The translations under genes and the position numbers were made by a program. Positions 46,017 to 54,876 of a stretch of DNA of 64,000 nucleotides are shown here, piece after piece. The DNA is from Lachnoclostridium sp. An76. Its GTDB lineage: Bacteria; Bacillota; Clostridia; Lachnospirales; Lachnospiraceae. Every line of letters begins with the position of its first letter. Within the stretch, counting starts at the first letter, position 1. The stretch spans positions 124,001-188,000 of the forward strand of contig NZ_NFHL01000003.1 in NCBI RefSeq assembly GCF_002161355.1, in the 5' to 3' direction. The notes under the pieces are model-generated. The model was not told the origin of the DNA, did not search any database, and saw only the letters and a program-made list of their open reading frames with translations.

Positions 46017-47174
46017 CTATCTTATCGATATAAGAGCCTTTTTCAAAGCAATATACGATTCATATGCGGGCACAGTTCCTTTTAGAAAATCACTGTCATA
46101 TATTTCACTTTTTTTTATGTCATTTCTCTTTAAAATATTAGACAGATTATCCGCTGTAATCCCCTCTCTGTTTCTGACAATATAAATACTGTCATTCCTT
46201 TCGAATTCATCCAGCAATTCGGAATAGTGAGTAGAAAAAATAAGGGTTGCGCCTTTTTTATTAATTTTTTTATCCATAAAAAAACGTATTAACGTCGCTA
46301 CAATTTCTTTATTAAAATGGTTTTCCAGTTCATCGACGAGCAAATATCCGCCTTCTATAAAGGCAAACACTGCTCCCATAAATATGCTGAGCCCCTTTAT
46401 CGTTCCTGAAGAAAGGTACTTGTTCAACTCTAATAGACTGCTCAGACTAATTTCGTTCTTTCCATAAAATTTCAGTTTAATATCAACCTTTTTTTCATTT
46501 GGCCGGCAAACCAGATATTCAATACTCGGATCCAAAAAAGTCAAAAGTTCTTTTGGATATCTTCCTAAAACGTTCAGCATATTATGATCTGTAAATTCTG
46601 ACATATCATATAAGGAAAAATTTGCATCTTGCTTTTTATTTAACGCAACTATAATACTGACATCTTCCATTAGATACTCTTCATTATTATTTCTCTCTGT
46701 CTTCAGATCGGAATCCCTGAAATTATAAAGGCTTTTTTTTGTTTTTATACGATGAACTGCCTTAGACCACAGCGTTTCATCCAAAATGACAAATTTTGTG
46801 CTTCCATCAGTCATGTTTTCTTTTTTTCCTATATTTGTCTTTAATTTATACACAATACCTTCATGATAAAAATATACCGAAAAAGTTACTTTCTGACTGC
46901 TGTCAATATCATCAATAATTTCATTTGATGATATATTATTTACCGGCTTATTATTGAGTAATTCTATAACAAAAGAAATCGCTTTCAATATTGTCGTTTT
47001 CCCAGATGCATTAATACCGATAAAAGAGATTGCTGGATTCGTATAAATATTAGAAAAAATATTAGACAGCTGTTCTCTGTCGTCATCAGCCACTCTCTGT
47101 TGCGCAACAAAATCGATATTTAAATCATACTGAAAATGTGGCAGACCTTTAATTGATATTTTTAATATTTTCAT
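46017..47174 (-). CDS. AAA ATPase (AAA_15/AAA_21, OLD/RloA-like)
   Basis: A 385-residue SMC-like AAA protein. Walker A is GINASGKTT (53-61) in a typical ISFIGINASGKTTILKAI setting; the signature-like LSSGTIKGLSIF is at 254-265, Walker B LLVDELENHF at 278-287 and the switch His in IFSTHYSELLD (315). No long coiled coil and no C-terminal TOPRIM of its own, unlike OLD nucleases: the TOPRIM-like function may be in the next gene. The start at 47174 follows GGAGG; an ATG at 47186 contains that site. AT-rich, next to tRNA genes. Antiphage function is inferred from PARIS, AbiL and RloAB analogies. Confidence 0.8.
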   Translation of the reverse strand: MKILKISIKGLPHFQYDLNIDFVAQQRVADDDREQLSNIFSNIYTNPAISFIGINASGKTTILKAISFVIELLNNKPVNNISSNEIIDDIDSSQKVTFSVYFYHEGIVYKLKTNIGKKENMTDGSTKFVILDETLWSKAVHRIKTKKSLYNFRDSDLKTERNNNEEYLMEDVSIIVALNKKQDANFSLYDMSEFTDHNMLNVLGRYPKELLTFLDPSIEYLVCRPNEKKVDIKLKFYGKNEISLSSLLELNKYLSSGTIKGLSIFMGAVFAFIEGGYLLVDELENHFNKEIVATLIRFFMDKKINKKGATLIFSTHYSELLDEFERNDSIYIVRNREGITADNLSNILKRNDIKKSEIYDSDFLKGTVPAYESYIALKKALISIR

Positions 47175-47347
47175 GACGTCCTCCAATTTTATTATCGTTT
47201 ATCTCGTATTTATTTTTTATTATATAACCGCATTTTTGGTATTTCAACTATTATTCCCGTTATATCCGTAATTATTTCAAAACCAGAAAACATTCCCACA
47301 AAATCTCCACAAAATTCTTCTGTCTTGTACCGTAAAAGTATATGTTC

Positions 47348-47965
47348 TCAGATTCTCCGCCTCCGGTCCATCATCCTGCAGAATACCACCGCCGCCCCCG
47401 TGCTCACCATCGTCGCCAGGATCCCCGCGCCGATGATCGCAGCCGGATCAGGGCTCCCATACTGGCTCCGGTAAGCGATCACATTCATGGGAATAAGCTG
47501 GAGCGAGGAGATATTGATGATAAGGAAGGTACACATCTCATTGCCCGCCACTCCCTTTTTCCTCACCGGGCCCGGCGCCCTGCCTGCCCTTCTGTCGTCC
47601 TCCAGCCTGCCCAGCTCTTCCATAGCCCTGAGCCCTGCCGGAGTCGCCGCCCACCCGAGCCCGAGAAAATTGGCGATGAAATTGGTCGTAATATGCTCTT
47701 CTGCCTTATGCCCTTCCGGCATACCAGGGAAAAGGAACCGCACGAGCGGTCTCATCTTCCGCGACGCCATCCGTATGATCCCCGCTTTTGAGGCAATCTC
47801 CATGATCCCGGTCCAGAATGCCATCACCCCGATCATGGTAATGCACAGTGTCACTGCCTCTTTTGACGAATCCAGCGCCGCATTGGTGATATCCTGCATC
47901 CTCCCGTTAAACGCCCCGAACACGATCCCCACAAGGATCATCCCTGCCCACAGATAATTCAGCAT
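47348..47965 (-). CDS. spmA: Spore maturation protein A
   Basis: A 205-residue membrane protein of the nucleoside-recognition (gate) family. Hydrophobic segments near 4-22, 38-58, 100-115, 140-160 and 175-195; the conserved Asn-rich block TTNFIANFLGLGWAATPAGL is clear. SpmA works with SpmB in spore core dehydration in Bacillus. Here the DUF885 gene abuts it (stop and start adjacent) and spmB is on the other strand 2 kb away, rather than directly after spmA. Confidence 0.92.
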   Translation of the reverse strand: MLNYLWAGMILVGIVFGAFNGRMQDITNAALDSSKEAVTLCITMIGVMAFWTGIMEIASKAGIIRMASRKMRPLVRFLFPGMPEGHKAEEHITTNFIANFLGLGWAATPAGLRAMEELGRLEDDRRAGRAPGPVRKKGVAGNEMCTFLIINISSLQLIPMNVIAYRSQYGSPDPAAIIGAGILATMVSTGAAVVFCRMMDRRRRI

Positions 47966-49750
47966 CTAATAACCTCCGCCCATCTCCCACATATAGTCTT
48001 CCACGATCCCAAACGGCGCAGGCCCGACTTCCAGCACTGCTTCGTGGAATTCTTTCTGGGAGAACTCCTCCCCCTTTTCTTCCGCCCAGTCCTTTTTCAG
48101 TTCCAGGAATTCCACATATCCGATGTAGTATTTCAGATAATTCGCAGGCGAACCGATGATCAGCTCGTAGATCTCTTCCACAGTATCCGCGTCCGTGATC
48201 CCGTAATTCGAAAAGAATGCGATCGTATCCATGCGGCTCCATCCGTCATAATGGATCCCTATATCCGCGAGCGCGTACAGCCCGAGGATGACAGAGCTGT
48301 TCTTCTGGAGGATGACCGCCTGCTCCTTTGACAGCGGCGTCAGGTAATAGCTCCCCATCTCCGCGTAAGTCGCCCATCCCTCCACATAGCCGCCGAAATC
48401 CATCAGGCTGCGGATGGGATCCGGATCCGTGCTCTCGTAGAAGACTGTCTGGTACAGGTGCCCCGGGTAGCCCTCATGCGCCAGTGTCGTAAAGAGTGTC
48501 AGATCATTCCCCATATGCCCCTGATTGATATAGATCACATTTTCTCCGGTGTTGTCGATCGCAGGGATCATATAGAAAGCCGGGCTTAGATGCTCTTCCA
48601 TCTCCTCGGGCACATATTTGACTTCCAGTTCCGTCTCAGGAGCCTCCGGGAACGTCCTGCTGATCCCCTGCTTCAGATGCGACAGGATCAGTTCCGCGCT
48701 CTCCTGCCCGATGGATGCTGCGGCTTCCTCTGCCTCGCCATAGCTGATGCCAAGCACCTGCTCCATCGCTTCCAGGTCATCCGAGATCTGCCTTCTCGTC
48801 AGATCCTTCATTTCATCCACAGAGCGCTCAGAACCTGTGGACTGCTCTGCAAGCAGCTCATAATATTCTTTCCCCTGCGGCAGGAAGACAAGCCCCTTTT
48901 CATTCTTTCCGCTGCCCTTCAGATCTTCCACTGCTGCGGTCAGCTTTTCATACGCCGGAAATACATAGTCCTGTATCACCAAAGCATTATCCTGTATATA
49001 TTCACTTTTTTCTTCTTTTGTCAACTCTTTTATTTCTTCTATCCTGTCAGCAAATGTCGAATACAGATAATTTCCATCTCCCATATCAAGGAATGCGCGG
49101 CACTGCCCGATCACTGTATCCGCCGCATAACCCGCCATAAAAAGGCCGGCTTCTGATTTTTCATTCTCAAAACGGATCAGGCTGTCAAAATACTCCCCCG
49201 TAGTCTTCATGAGCGCCAGATAGTCATCCACATCCCGGCGGTCATAGAACTGATACTCCGACAGGACTACCGGAAGCTGTGTCTGCACGCCGCTGACCAG
49301 TCCCAGAGGCTCCTCATACAAAAGATACTCCGCGCTCTTATCCATATTTTTTAGCCGGTAATCCAGCACATCATATGTAAGCCTGTTCTGCGTATCCAGA
49401 TCATCATAAGAAAACCCGAGGAGCGACCGGCGCATATTTTCCGATGCCGCCTTCACCGCTTCCTCTTCAGCATCAAAACTGCCAAACGTTACAGGCGGGT
49501 CCTCGATCCCATACTCCTCCGGATCTTTCAGTGTATAGTGCAGGTTTACCGTATCAGACGCAGCTTCCCGGCAGAACAGTTCCCGTGTATATTCGCGGAA
49601 TCTTGCATTCTCCCCGTCCGCCCCCACGCGCGCCCTGCAGCCGCATACCGCAAGGCCGGCGGCAAGGCTCAGCGCACCGAAGATCCGGAGAGCAGACTTT
49701 TTTCGGTACGGATTAGTGGATTTTATGTAGTGAGACCTCAAAGACAGCAT
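47966..49750 (-). CDS. DUF885 lipoprotein, putative metallopeptidase
   Basis: About 594 residues from the start at 49750, chosen because CAGGAG is 5 bases upstream. A basic stretch and a hydrophobic segment (about 20-35) end in a lipobox-like GLAVC, so it is probably a membrane-anchored lipoprotein facing outward. The DUF885 core carries a zinc-peptidase-like LAHEGYPGHLYQ (HExxxH-type) and GGYVEGWATYAE blocks. Members are related to M32-like carboxypeptidases; the substrate is unknown. spmA follows directly, so a late sporulation or spore-envelope role is possible. Confidence 0.85.
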   Translation of the reverse strand: MLSLRSHYIKSTNPYRKKSALRIFGALSLAAGLAVCGCRARVGADGENARFREYTRELFCREAASDTVNLHYTLKDPEEYGIEDPPVTFGSFDAEEEAVKAASENMRRSLLGFSYDDLDTQNRLTYDVLDYRLKNMDKSAEYLLYEEPLGLVSGVQTQLPVVLSEYQFYDRRDVDDYLALMKTTGEYFDSLIRFENEKSEAGLFMAGYAADTVIGQCRAFLDMGDGNYLYSTFADRIEEIKELTKEEKSEYIQDNALVIQDYVFPAYEKLTAAVEDLKGSGKNEKGLVFLPQGKEYYELLAEQSTGSERSVDEMKDLTRRQISDDLEAMEQVLGISYGEAEEAAASIGQESAELILSHLKQGISRTFPEAPETELEVKYVPEEMEEHLSPAFYMIPAIDNTGENVIYINQGHMGNDLTLFTTLAHEGYPGHLYQTVFYESTDPDPIRSLMDFGGYVEGWATYAEMGSYYLTPLSKEQAVILQKNSSVILGLYALADIGIHYDGWSRMDTIAFFSNYGITDADTVEEIYELIIGSPANYLKYYIGYVEFLELKKDWAEEKGEEFSQKEFHEAVLEVGPAPFGIVEDYMWEMGGGY

Positions 49751-49941
49751 AAAAGCTCCTGAAATTCCTTTACTCCATCCTATGAAACCGCTCCTGCTGA
49801 TATTCATAAGCCGCCCCACCCGCGCGTCTCTTCCCTGCCCTCCCCTCCTTTAAGACAGGAGCTTTCATCCATCCGGCAGATATTTTTCGCCGCCCCGGCA
49901 TATACTCTGGATAGATCATCTTTGCCGCGGAGGTGCGCCCC

Positions 49942-50478
49942 TTGCAGATCCTTCTCTATATTTCAGATTTTATCGTCCCCTTCATCGTACTGGGTATCGT
50001 AACCTACGCTCTCCTGGTCGGTGTCAATGTATACGAAACATTCATCAAAGGAGCGAAGAGCGGCTTTCTCACCGTGATCCGGCTGATGCCTACGCTGATC
50101 GGGCTGATGGCTGCTGTGGGGATCCTGCGCGCCTCCGGTTTCTTGGACTTCCTTTCCTCTGTAGTCGGACAGTTTTCCTCCTACATCGGATTCCCCGGAG
50201 AGCTCGTCCCTCTCACAGTCGTAAAGATGTTTTCCTCCTCCGCTGCCACCGGGCTGCTCCTGGATGTGTTCAAAGAGTTCGGGACAGACTCGCGCCTGGG
50301 GCTGATCGCCTCCATCTCCATGTGCTGCACTGAGACCATTTTTTACACAATGAGCGTCTACTTCATGACCGCCGGGGTAAAACGCTCCCGCTACACACTG
50401 GCAGGCGCGCTCCTCGCCACTTTTGCCGGGCTTGCCGCCAGCGTCTTCCTCGCCGGCGCAATGTCTTTGGGATTGTGA
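49942..50478 (+). CDS. spmB: Spore maturation protein B
   Basis: About 178 residues. TTG at 49942 is preferred over GTG at 49933, because GCGGAGG sits 8 bases before it and would overlap the GTG. The nucleoside-recognition family gate fold shows VVKMFSSSAATGLLLDVF and a Cys pair in SMCCTETIFYTMSVYF. Partner of SpmA in spore core dehydration. It is divergent from the DUF885-spmA pair, so the two partners have separate promoters. Confidence 0.9.
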   Translation: MQILLYISDFIVPFIVLGIVTYALLVGVNVYETFIKGAKSGFLTVIRLMPTLIGLMAAVGILRASGFLDFLSSVVGQFSSYIGFPGELVPLTVVKMFSSSAATGLLLDVFKEFGTDSRLGLIASISMCCTETIFYTMSVYFMTAGVKRSRYTLAGALLATFAGLAASVFLAGAMSLGL

Positions 50479-50507
50479 GAGGGCAGTGTTTGTGCTAAAA
50501 TAAAAAA

Positions 50508-50529
50508 GGAGTCAGACAGCGCTGACTCC
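50508..50529 (-). terminator. Hairpin with A-tract on the minus-strand 3' side
   Basis: GGAGTCAG...CTGACTCC is flanked at 50502-50507 by AAAAAA, so a U-run is present only for minus-strand transcripts. No minus-strand gene ends here. It may serve spmB imperfectly or end an antisense transcript. Confidence 0.4.
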
Positions 50530-50556
50530 GGCAATTCGACACATGGAGGTGTTTTT

Positions 50557-51216
50557 ATGGCAAGCGTGACATTAGAGCACTTGACAAAGACCTATCCAAA
50601 CGGTTTTGTATCCGTAGACGATGTCAGCCTTTCCATAGCGGACGGTGAATTCGTTGTTTTCCACGGTCCGAGCGGCTGCGGGAAATCCACGATCCTGCGC
50701 ATGATCGGCGGTCTCGAAGATATCACATCCGGACGGATCTATCTCGGAAGAGACCTGCTCAACGATATCCTGCCCCGTGACCGGCATCTGGCAATGGCAT
50801 TTCAGAACTATACTTTATACAAGCATTTTAACGTATATGACAATATCGCCCTGGGACTGCGGCTGCGTAATCTCCCCCGTACGGTGATCGACAGCCGCGT
50901 CAAAGAAGCGGCAAAATTCTTCGGGATCACGGATGTCCTTGACCAGAAGATCCGGCTCCTCTCCGCTTCGGACAGGCAGAGAGTCGCGCTGGCGCGGGCT
51001 GTTGTATTCCACCCGAAGGTCCTTCTCGTGGATGAAGATTTTGCCCACCAGGATCCGGAGCTGCGCGTGGAGATGCTCGGGGATATCCTCGAGATCAACG
51101 AGGAACTCGGCATCACCGTCCTGTATGTGACCAACAAGCAGGAAGAAGCCGCAGGGCTGAAGAAAAAAACTGTTTTCATGAAAGACGGAAAAATAACAGA
51201 CATCAGATCTTCCTGA
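50557..51216 (+). CDS. Orphan MalK-like ABC ATPase with altered catalytic motifs
   Basis: A 219-residue ATPase closest to the nucleotide-binding domain of MalK/UgpC-type proteins, but without their about 140-residue C-terminal regulatory domain. Walker A GPSGCGKST (37-45), Q83 and Walker B VLLVDED with Glu160 are intact. The signature LSGGQ is LSASD (135-139) and the switch His is Asn (VTNKQEEA, Asn193). No permease or binding protein is adjacent. AATGG-free ribosome site GGAGG precedes the ATG. A regulatory rather than transport role seems likely. Its stop codon lies inside the terminator hairpin. Confidence 0.85.
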   Translation: MASVTLEHLTKTYPNGFVSVDDVSLSIADGEFVVFHGPSGCGKSTILRMIGGLEDITSGRIYLGRDLLNDILPRDRHLAMAFQNYTLYKHFNVYDNIALGLRLRNLPRTVIDSRVKEAAKFFGITDVLDQKIRLLSASDRQRVALARAVVFHPKVLLVDEDFAHQDPELRVEMLGDILEINEELGITVLYVTNKQEEAAGLKKKTVFMKDGKITDIRSS

Positions 51217-51231
51217 TGTCTGTTTCTTTTT
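51196..51231. terminator. Bidirectional terminator between the ABC ATPase and rsmI
   Basis: ACAGACATCAG (51196-51206) pairs with CTGATGTCTGT (51213-51223); T-runs follow on both strands. The ATPase stop codon (TGA, 51214-51216) lies in the right arm. Confidence 0.85.
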
Positions 51232-51246
51232 CCGCTCCTCCCCGCC

Positions 51247-52089
51247 TCAACCGCGGTTAAGGTAATTATAGATCTCTCTTTTCTGTACTCCCCGGTCTTT
51301 CGCCGTCCGTTTCATCGCTTCTTTTTTATCGATCCCCTGCGAGAGGTAATGCTCCATATGTTCCTCGATGCTCATATCCATCCACCTCTGCCGCTCTTCT
51401 TCCTCTGCCTCCCGGCGGGTGAGCCCCTGTACCACGATCACGCATTCCCCTTTGGGCGGGGTTTCCTCATAATGCGCGGCAGCCTCCGGAAGCGTAGACC
51501 GGTATACCGTCTCATGGCGCTTTGTCAGCTCTCTGCACACACTGACCCGGCGCTCTCCCAGCCGTTCCGCCAGTAGCTTCAGCGTCTTCACAAGGCGGTG
51601 CGGCGCCTCATAGAGGACGATCGTCCTCTGTTCCTTCTCAAGCGCATCCAGCACTGCCTCCCTCTCCTTCTTATCCGACGGCAGAAACGCCTCAAAGGCA
51701 AACCGCCTCGTAGGAAGCCCGGATATGGTGAGCGCTGTAATGCACGCAGCCGCACCCGGGACCGCTGTCACTGTGATCCCTGCTTCGTGGCACATCCCCA
51801 CAAGCTCTTCCCCCGGGTCAGAGATCCCCGGCGTCCCGGCGTCCGTGATCAGAGCGATATCCTTCCCTTCCAGCAGCTTTTCCACCAGCTTTCTGCCCTT
51901 ATCGTATTTATTGTATTCGTGATAGCTGGTCATGGGCGTCCGGATGTCAAAATGATTCAGAAGCTTCACACTGTTGCGCGTATCTTCCGCGGCGATCAGG
52001 TCAGCCTCCTTCAAAACGCGCACCGCCCGGAACGTCATGTCCTCCAGGTTTCCTATGGGTGTTGCGCACAGATATAACGTCCCTGCCAT
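51247..52089 (-). CDS. rsmI: 16S rRNA 2'-O-ribose C1402 methyltransferase
   Basis: A 280-residue SAM-dependent tetrapyrrole-methylase-fold enzyme. Motifs: LYLCATPIGNLEDMTFRAV near the start, AAEDTRNSVKLLNH, ITDAGTPGISDPG (SAM site, about 80-92) and FEAFLPSDKKER. It methylates C1402 of 16S rRNA with RsmH. The start at 52089 follows GGAGGAG. It lies right after trmN6, matching the yabB-yabC order in Bacillus. Confidence 0.95.
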   Translation of the reverse strand: MAGTLYLCATPIGNLEDMTFRAVRVLKEADLIAAEDTRNSVKLLNHFDIRTPMTSYHEYNKYDKGRKLVEKLLEGKDIALITDAGTPGISDPGEELVGMCHEAGITVTAVPGAAACITALTISGLPTRRFAFEAFLPSDKKEREAVLDALEKEQRTIVLYEAPHRLVKTLKLLAERLGERRVSVCRELTKRHETVYRSTLPEAAAHYEETPPKGECVIVVQGLTRREAEEEERQRWMDMSIEEHMEHYLSQGIDKKEAMKRTAKDRGVQKREIYNYLNRG

Positions 52090-52106
52090 TTTTCCTCTCC
52101 TCCCGC

Positions 52107-52850
52107 TCACTCTGCAGCCCGGTCCCCGGACTGATCCCGCGGACTGTCATATATGATGATAGGCGGCTCCACCGTCACTCTCGGCTTCCCGCTCCTCACG
52201 CCCTCTACGAGTACCATAGAAGGCTCTTTATCAATATACGGATAGACAAACTGTATCCGCTTTGGCTCGATCTTATAGTAGTTCATCTTGATCATGATCT
52301 CTGTCAGGCGGAAAGGGCGGTGGATCATATAGAAACGCCCTTTGTCCTGGAGGAGGCGCATGCTCTCCCGCAGGATGTCGTCCAGAGAACACAGTACCTC
52401 GTGCCGCGCAATCGCCCTGGCGTCATCCGGGCAGCGCAGCCCGTGGTCCGCCAGCATATAAGGCGGGTTCGTGGTGATCACATCAAAAAAGGCCGGCTTA
52501 AATATCTCCGCCGCCTCTTTGATATCCCCTGTCACGATCTCGATCCGCTCCTCCAGATTGTTGTAACGCACGCTCCTGCGTGCCATATCCGCTGTATCTG
52601 CCTGTATCTCGAGCCCTGTGAATCTTTTTCCCTTTGTCTTCGCGGACAGCAGGATCGGGATGATCCCATTCCCCGTCCCCAGGTCAAGCACCGTCTCCCC
52701 CGGCTTCACTCTGGCGAAATCCGAGAGAAAGACCGCATCCACGCCGAAGCAGAACTTCTTCGGATCCTGGATCAGCTCCAGCCCGTTAAGCTGAAGGTCG
52801 TCCAGGCGCTCCCCCTCTTTCACCAGCGATCTCCGCGTATCATTTGTCAT
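52107..52850 (-). CDS. tRNA1(Val) A37 N6-methyltransferase-like (TrmN6/YabB)
   Basis: A 247-residue class I methyltransferase. Motif I is VLDLGTGNGIIPILL (about 52-66) and the N6-adenine catalytic motif is TNPPYML (about 120). The family includes E. coli TrmN6 and B. subtilis YabB; the precise target here is inferred. It overlaps ricT by 11 bp and is followed by rsmI, so translation is coupled. Confidence 0.9.
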   Translation of the reverse strand: MTNDTRRSLVKEGERLDDLQLNGLELIQDPKKFCFGVDAVFLSDFARVKPGETVLDLGTGNGIIPILLSAKTKGKRFTGLEIQADTADMARRSVRYNNLEERIEIVTGDIKEAAEIFKPAFFDVITTNPPYMLADHGLRCPDDARAIARHEVLCSLDDILRESMRLLQDKGRFYMIHRPFRLTEIMIKMNYYKIEPKRIQFVYPYIDKEPSMVLVEGVRSGKPRVTVEPPIIIYDSPRDQSGDRAAE

Positions 52851-53745
52851 TTAACTTTGACGCTCCTTCTCCCTTTTCCAGCGCAGCCAGCTTCTTCATC
52901 TCTTCCCTGGAGACCTTCTGCTTCTTCCTGCGCGGCCTGAATTTCAGGTCATCCGCCTGATATTCGCGTATCTCTTTCTCATCATTCTCCAGATTGACCA
53001 CGACTTTCACCTGCCTGCGCAGCACGCTCAGGGAATGCACCACCCCTGTCAGCCCGTCCTTTGTCGTAACCGTATCGCCCACGGACGGGAGCTGGCTGTT
53101 GAGCACCTCGTAAGTCTCCTCTTCATTCGTAAGGCAGCACATCAGCCTCCCGCATACGCCCGAGATCTTTGTCGGGTTCAGGGAAAGATTCTGCTCTTTC
53201 GCCATCTTGATCGATACCGCCGAAAATTCCGTCAGGTATGTGCTGCAGCACAGCGGACGGCCGCAGATGCCGATCCCGCCCCGGATCTTCGTCTCATCCC
53301 TGACCCCGATCTGCCTGAGCTCGATCCTGGTGCGGAACACTGCCGCCAGATCCTTCACCAGCTCGCGGAAATCGATCCTTCCGTCCGCAGTGAAATAAAA
53401 CAGGATCTTATTTCCGTCAAACGTGTATTCCACATCGATCAGCTTCATCTCCAGCTTGTGCTTGCGGATCTTTTCCAGGCAGATCTTAAATGCCTCTTTT
53501 TCCTTTTGCTTATTCTTTTCGACCGTCTTCCTGTCCTGGTCGTTCGCAGGACGGATCACGGACTTTAAGGGCTGTACGACCTCTTCGTCCTCCACTTCCC
53601 TGGGACCGCTCACGACCCGCCCGAATTCTACGCCGCGGGCAGTCTCCACGATCACATTGTCGCCCTGCTTTATATCAAATTTCCCCGGAGCGAAGAAATA
53701 GATCTTCCCCGCTGTCCGGAACCTCACTCCGATCACTTTCGTCAT
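52840..53745 (-). CDS. ricT: RicT (YaaT), PSP1-domain protein
   Basis: A 301-residue protein. The PSP1 C-terminal domain is in the middle (about 60-150) and the Cys-rich motifs GICGRPLCCSTYL and GVCGRLMCCLTNEEE (about 155-195) are characteristic. In Bacillus RicT forms the Y-complex with RicA and RicF, which binds Fe-S clusters and guides RNase Y in mRNA maturation and in competence and sporulation. A basic C-terminal tail follows. It sits between holB and trmN6, the classic order; no ricA or ricF is seen here. Confidence 0.93.
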   Translation of the reverse strand: MTKVIGVRFRTAGKIYFFAPGKFDIKQGDNVIVETARGVEFGRVVSGPREVEDEEVVQPLKSVIRPANDQDRKTVEKNKQKEKEAFKICLEKIRKHKLEMKLIDVEYTFDGNKILFYFTADGRIDFRELVKDLAAVFRTRIELRQIGVRDETKIRGGIGICGRPLCCSTYLTEFSAVSIKMAKEQNLSLNPTKISGVCGRLMCCLTNEEETYEVLNSQLPSVGDTVTTKDGLTGVVHSLSVLRRQVKVVVNLENDEKEIREYQADDLKFRPRRKKQKVSREEMKKLAALEKGEGASKLNDK

Positions 53746-53749
53746 TTTG

Positions 53750-54745
53750 TCAGTTCTCCTTTATTGTCAGTAAGAGCAGTTCCATCGTCAGCTCGAAATT
53801 GACATTCGCTTTCATCCTGGACTTTGCTTTCTCGATCCCGTCCAGTATATTCTCAATGCCCTCATAAGAACTCCTGCTCGCCCGCTCCCTGATATATCTC
53901 ATCTGGTCGGAAAATACAACACGGTCCACACTTTTTGTCGCCTTATAGATCAGCACATCCCTGTACCAGATCGCGATGATATCCAGGTAATCATTGATCT
54001 CCAGCTTGTATGTCATGCACCGCTTCACCGCTTCCATCAGATCCGGCACGGTCATATCGTCGATATTCCGGAGCAGGTGGACCGCCTCTTCTTTGATCTC
54101 ATTGAAATACTCCGAATTCGCGAGCATGATCGCCTTTCCCATATTTCCCTGCGCAAAGGCAACGCACACATCCGCTTTGTAATCCGGGATCTCCATATGC
54201 TCCATGAGATACTTCTTCACAAGCTGATCCTTGATATTCCTCAGCTTCATCATCACGCACCTGGACCTGATCGTAGGCAGGAGCGTATCCGCATTCTCCG
54301 TAAGGAGCATGATCACCGCGTACTGCGGCGGCTCCTCGATCGTCTTGAGGAGCGCGTTCTGGGCCTGTACGCTCATCAGGTCCGCGTCCGCGATGATGTA
54401 GATCTTATACTTACTGCTGTAAGGACGGATCACGATATCGTCATTTACCTGCACGCGGATATCATCCACACTGATCGTATTCGGCTTCTCGTGGGTAACC
54501 CGGATAATATCCGGCTGGTTGCCGCTGAGAGCCTGTCTGCACGACTGGCACTTCCCGCATGCATCTCCGTCTTCGTCCCTGTTCTGGCACTGAAGGCTCA
54601 TGGCGAACAGATTGGCGAGCAGTTTCTTCCCTGATCCCCTCTCGCCATTCAGGATGTATGCGTGGGAGACCGCGTCCGCAGTCACTGCATTCTGGATATA
54701 TTTAATAATATTTTTGTGTCCTACAACATCTTTAAAACTACTCAT
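53750..54745 (-). CDS. holB: DNA polymerase III delta' subunit
   Basis: A 331-residue clamp-loader subunit. A P-loop-like NGERGSGKKLLAN (about 34-46) and a zinc module of four Cys (CQNRDEDGDACGKCQSCRQA) are followed by the SRC-like sensor region LLPTIRSRCVMM. The start at 54745 is set by AGGTG. Role: loading the sliding clamp during replication. It is followed by ricT with 4 bp between them. Confidence 0.94.
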   Translation of the reverse strand: MSSFKDVVGHKNIIKYIQNAVTADAVSHAYILNGERGSGKKLLANLFAMSLQCQNRDEDGDACGKCQSCRQALSGNQPDIIRVTHEKPNTISVDDIRVQVNDDIVIRPYSSKYKIYIIADADLMSVQAQNALLKTIEEPPQYAVIMLLTENADTLLPTIRSRCVMMKLRNIKDQLVKKYLMEHMEIPDYKADVCVAFAQGNMGKAIMLANSEYFNEIKEEAVHLLRNIDDMTVPDLMEAVKRCMTYKLEINDYLDIIAIWYRDVLIYKATKSVDRVVFSDQMRYIRERASRSSYEGIENILDGIEKAKSRMKANVNFELTMELLLLTIKEN

Positions 54746-54876
54746 ATCTATCACCTGCCATACATAATTTCCCCAGAGGGAACACCCGGACCGCCTGATC
54801 CTGTATACACCCTATTGTACTACATTTCCCGGGCAAAAGGGTAGACTTTTTTAGTATAGCACATACTTCCTCAAAG

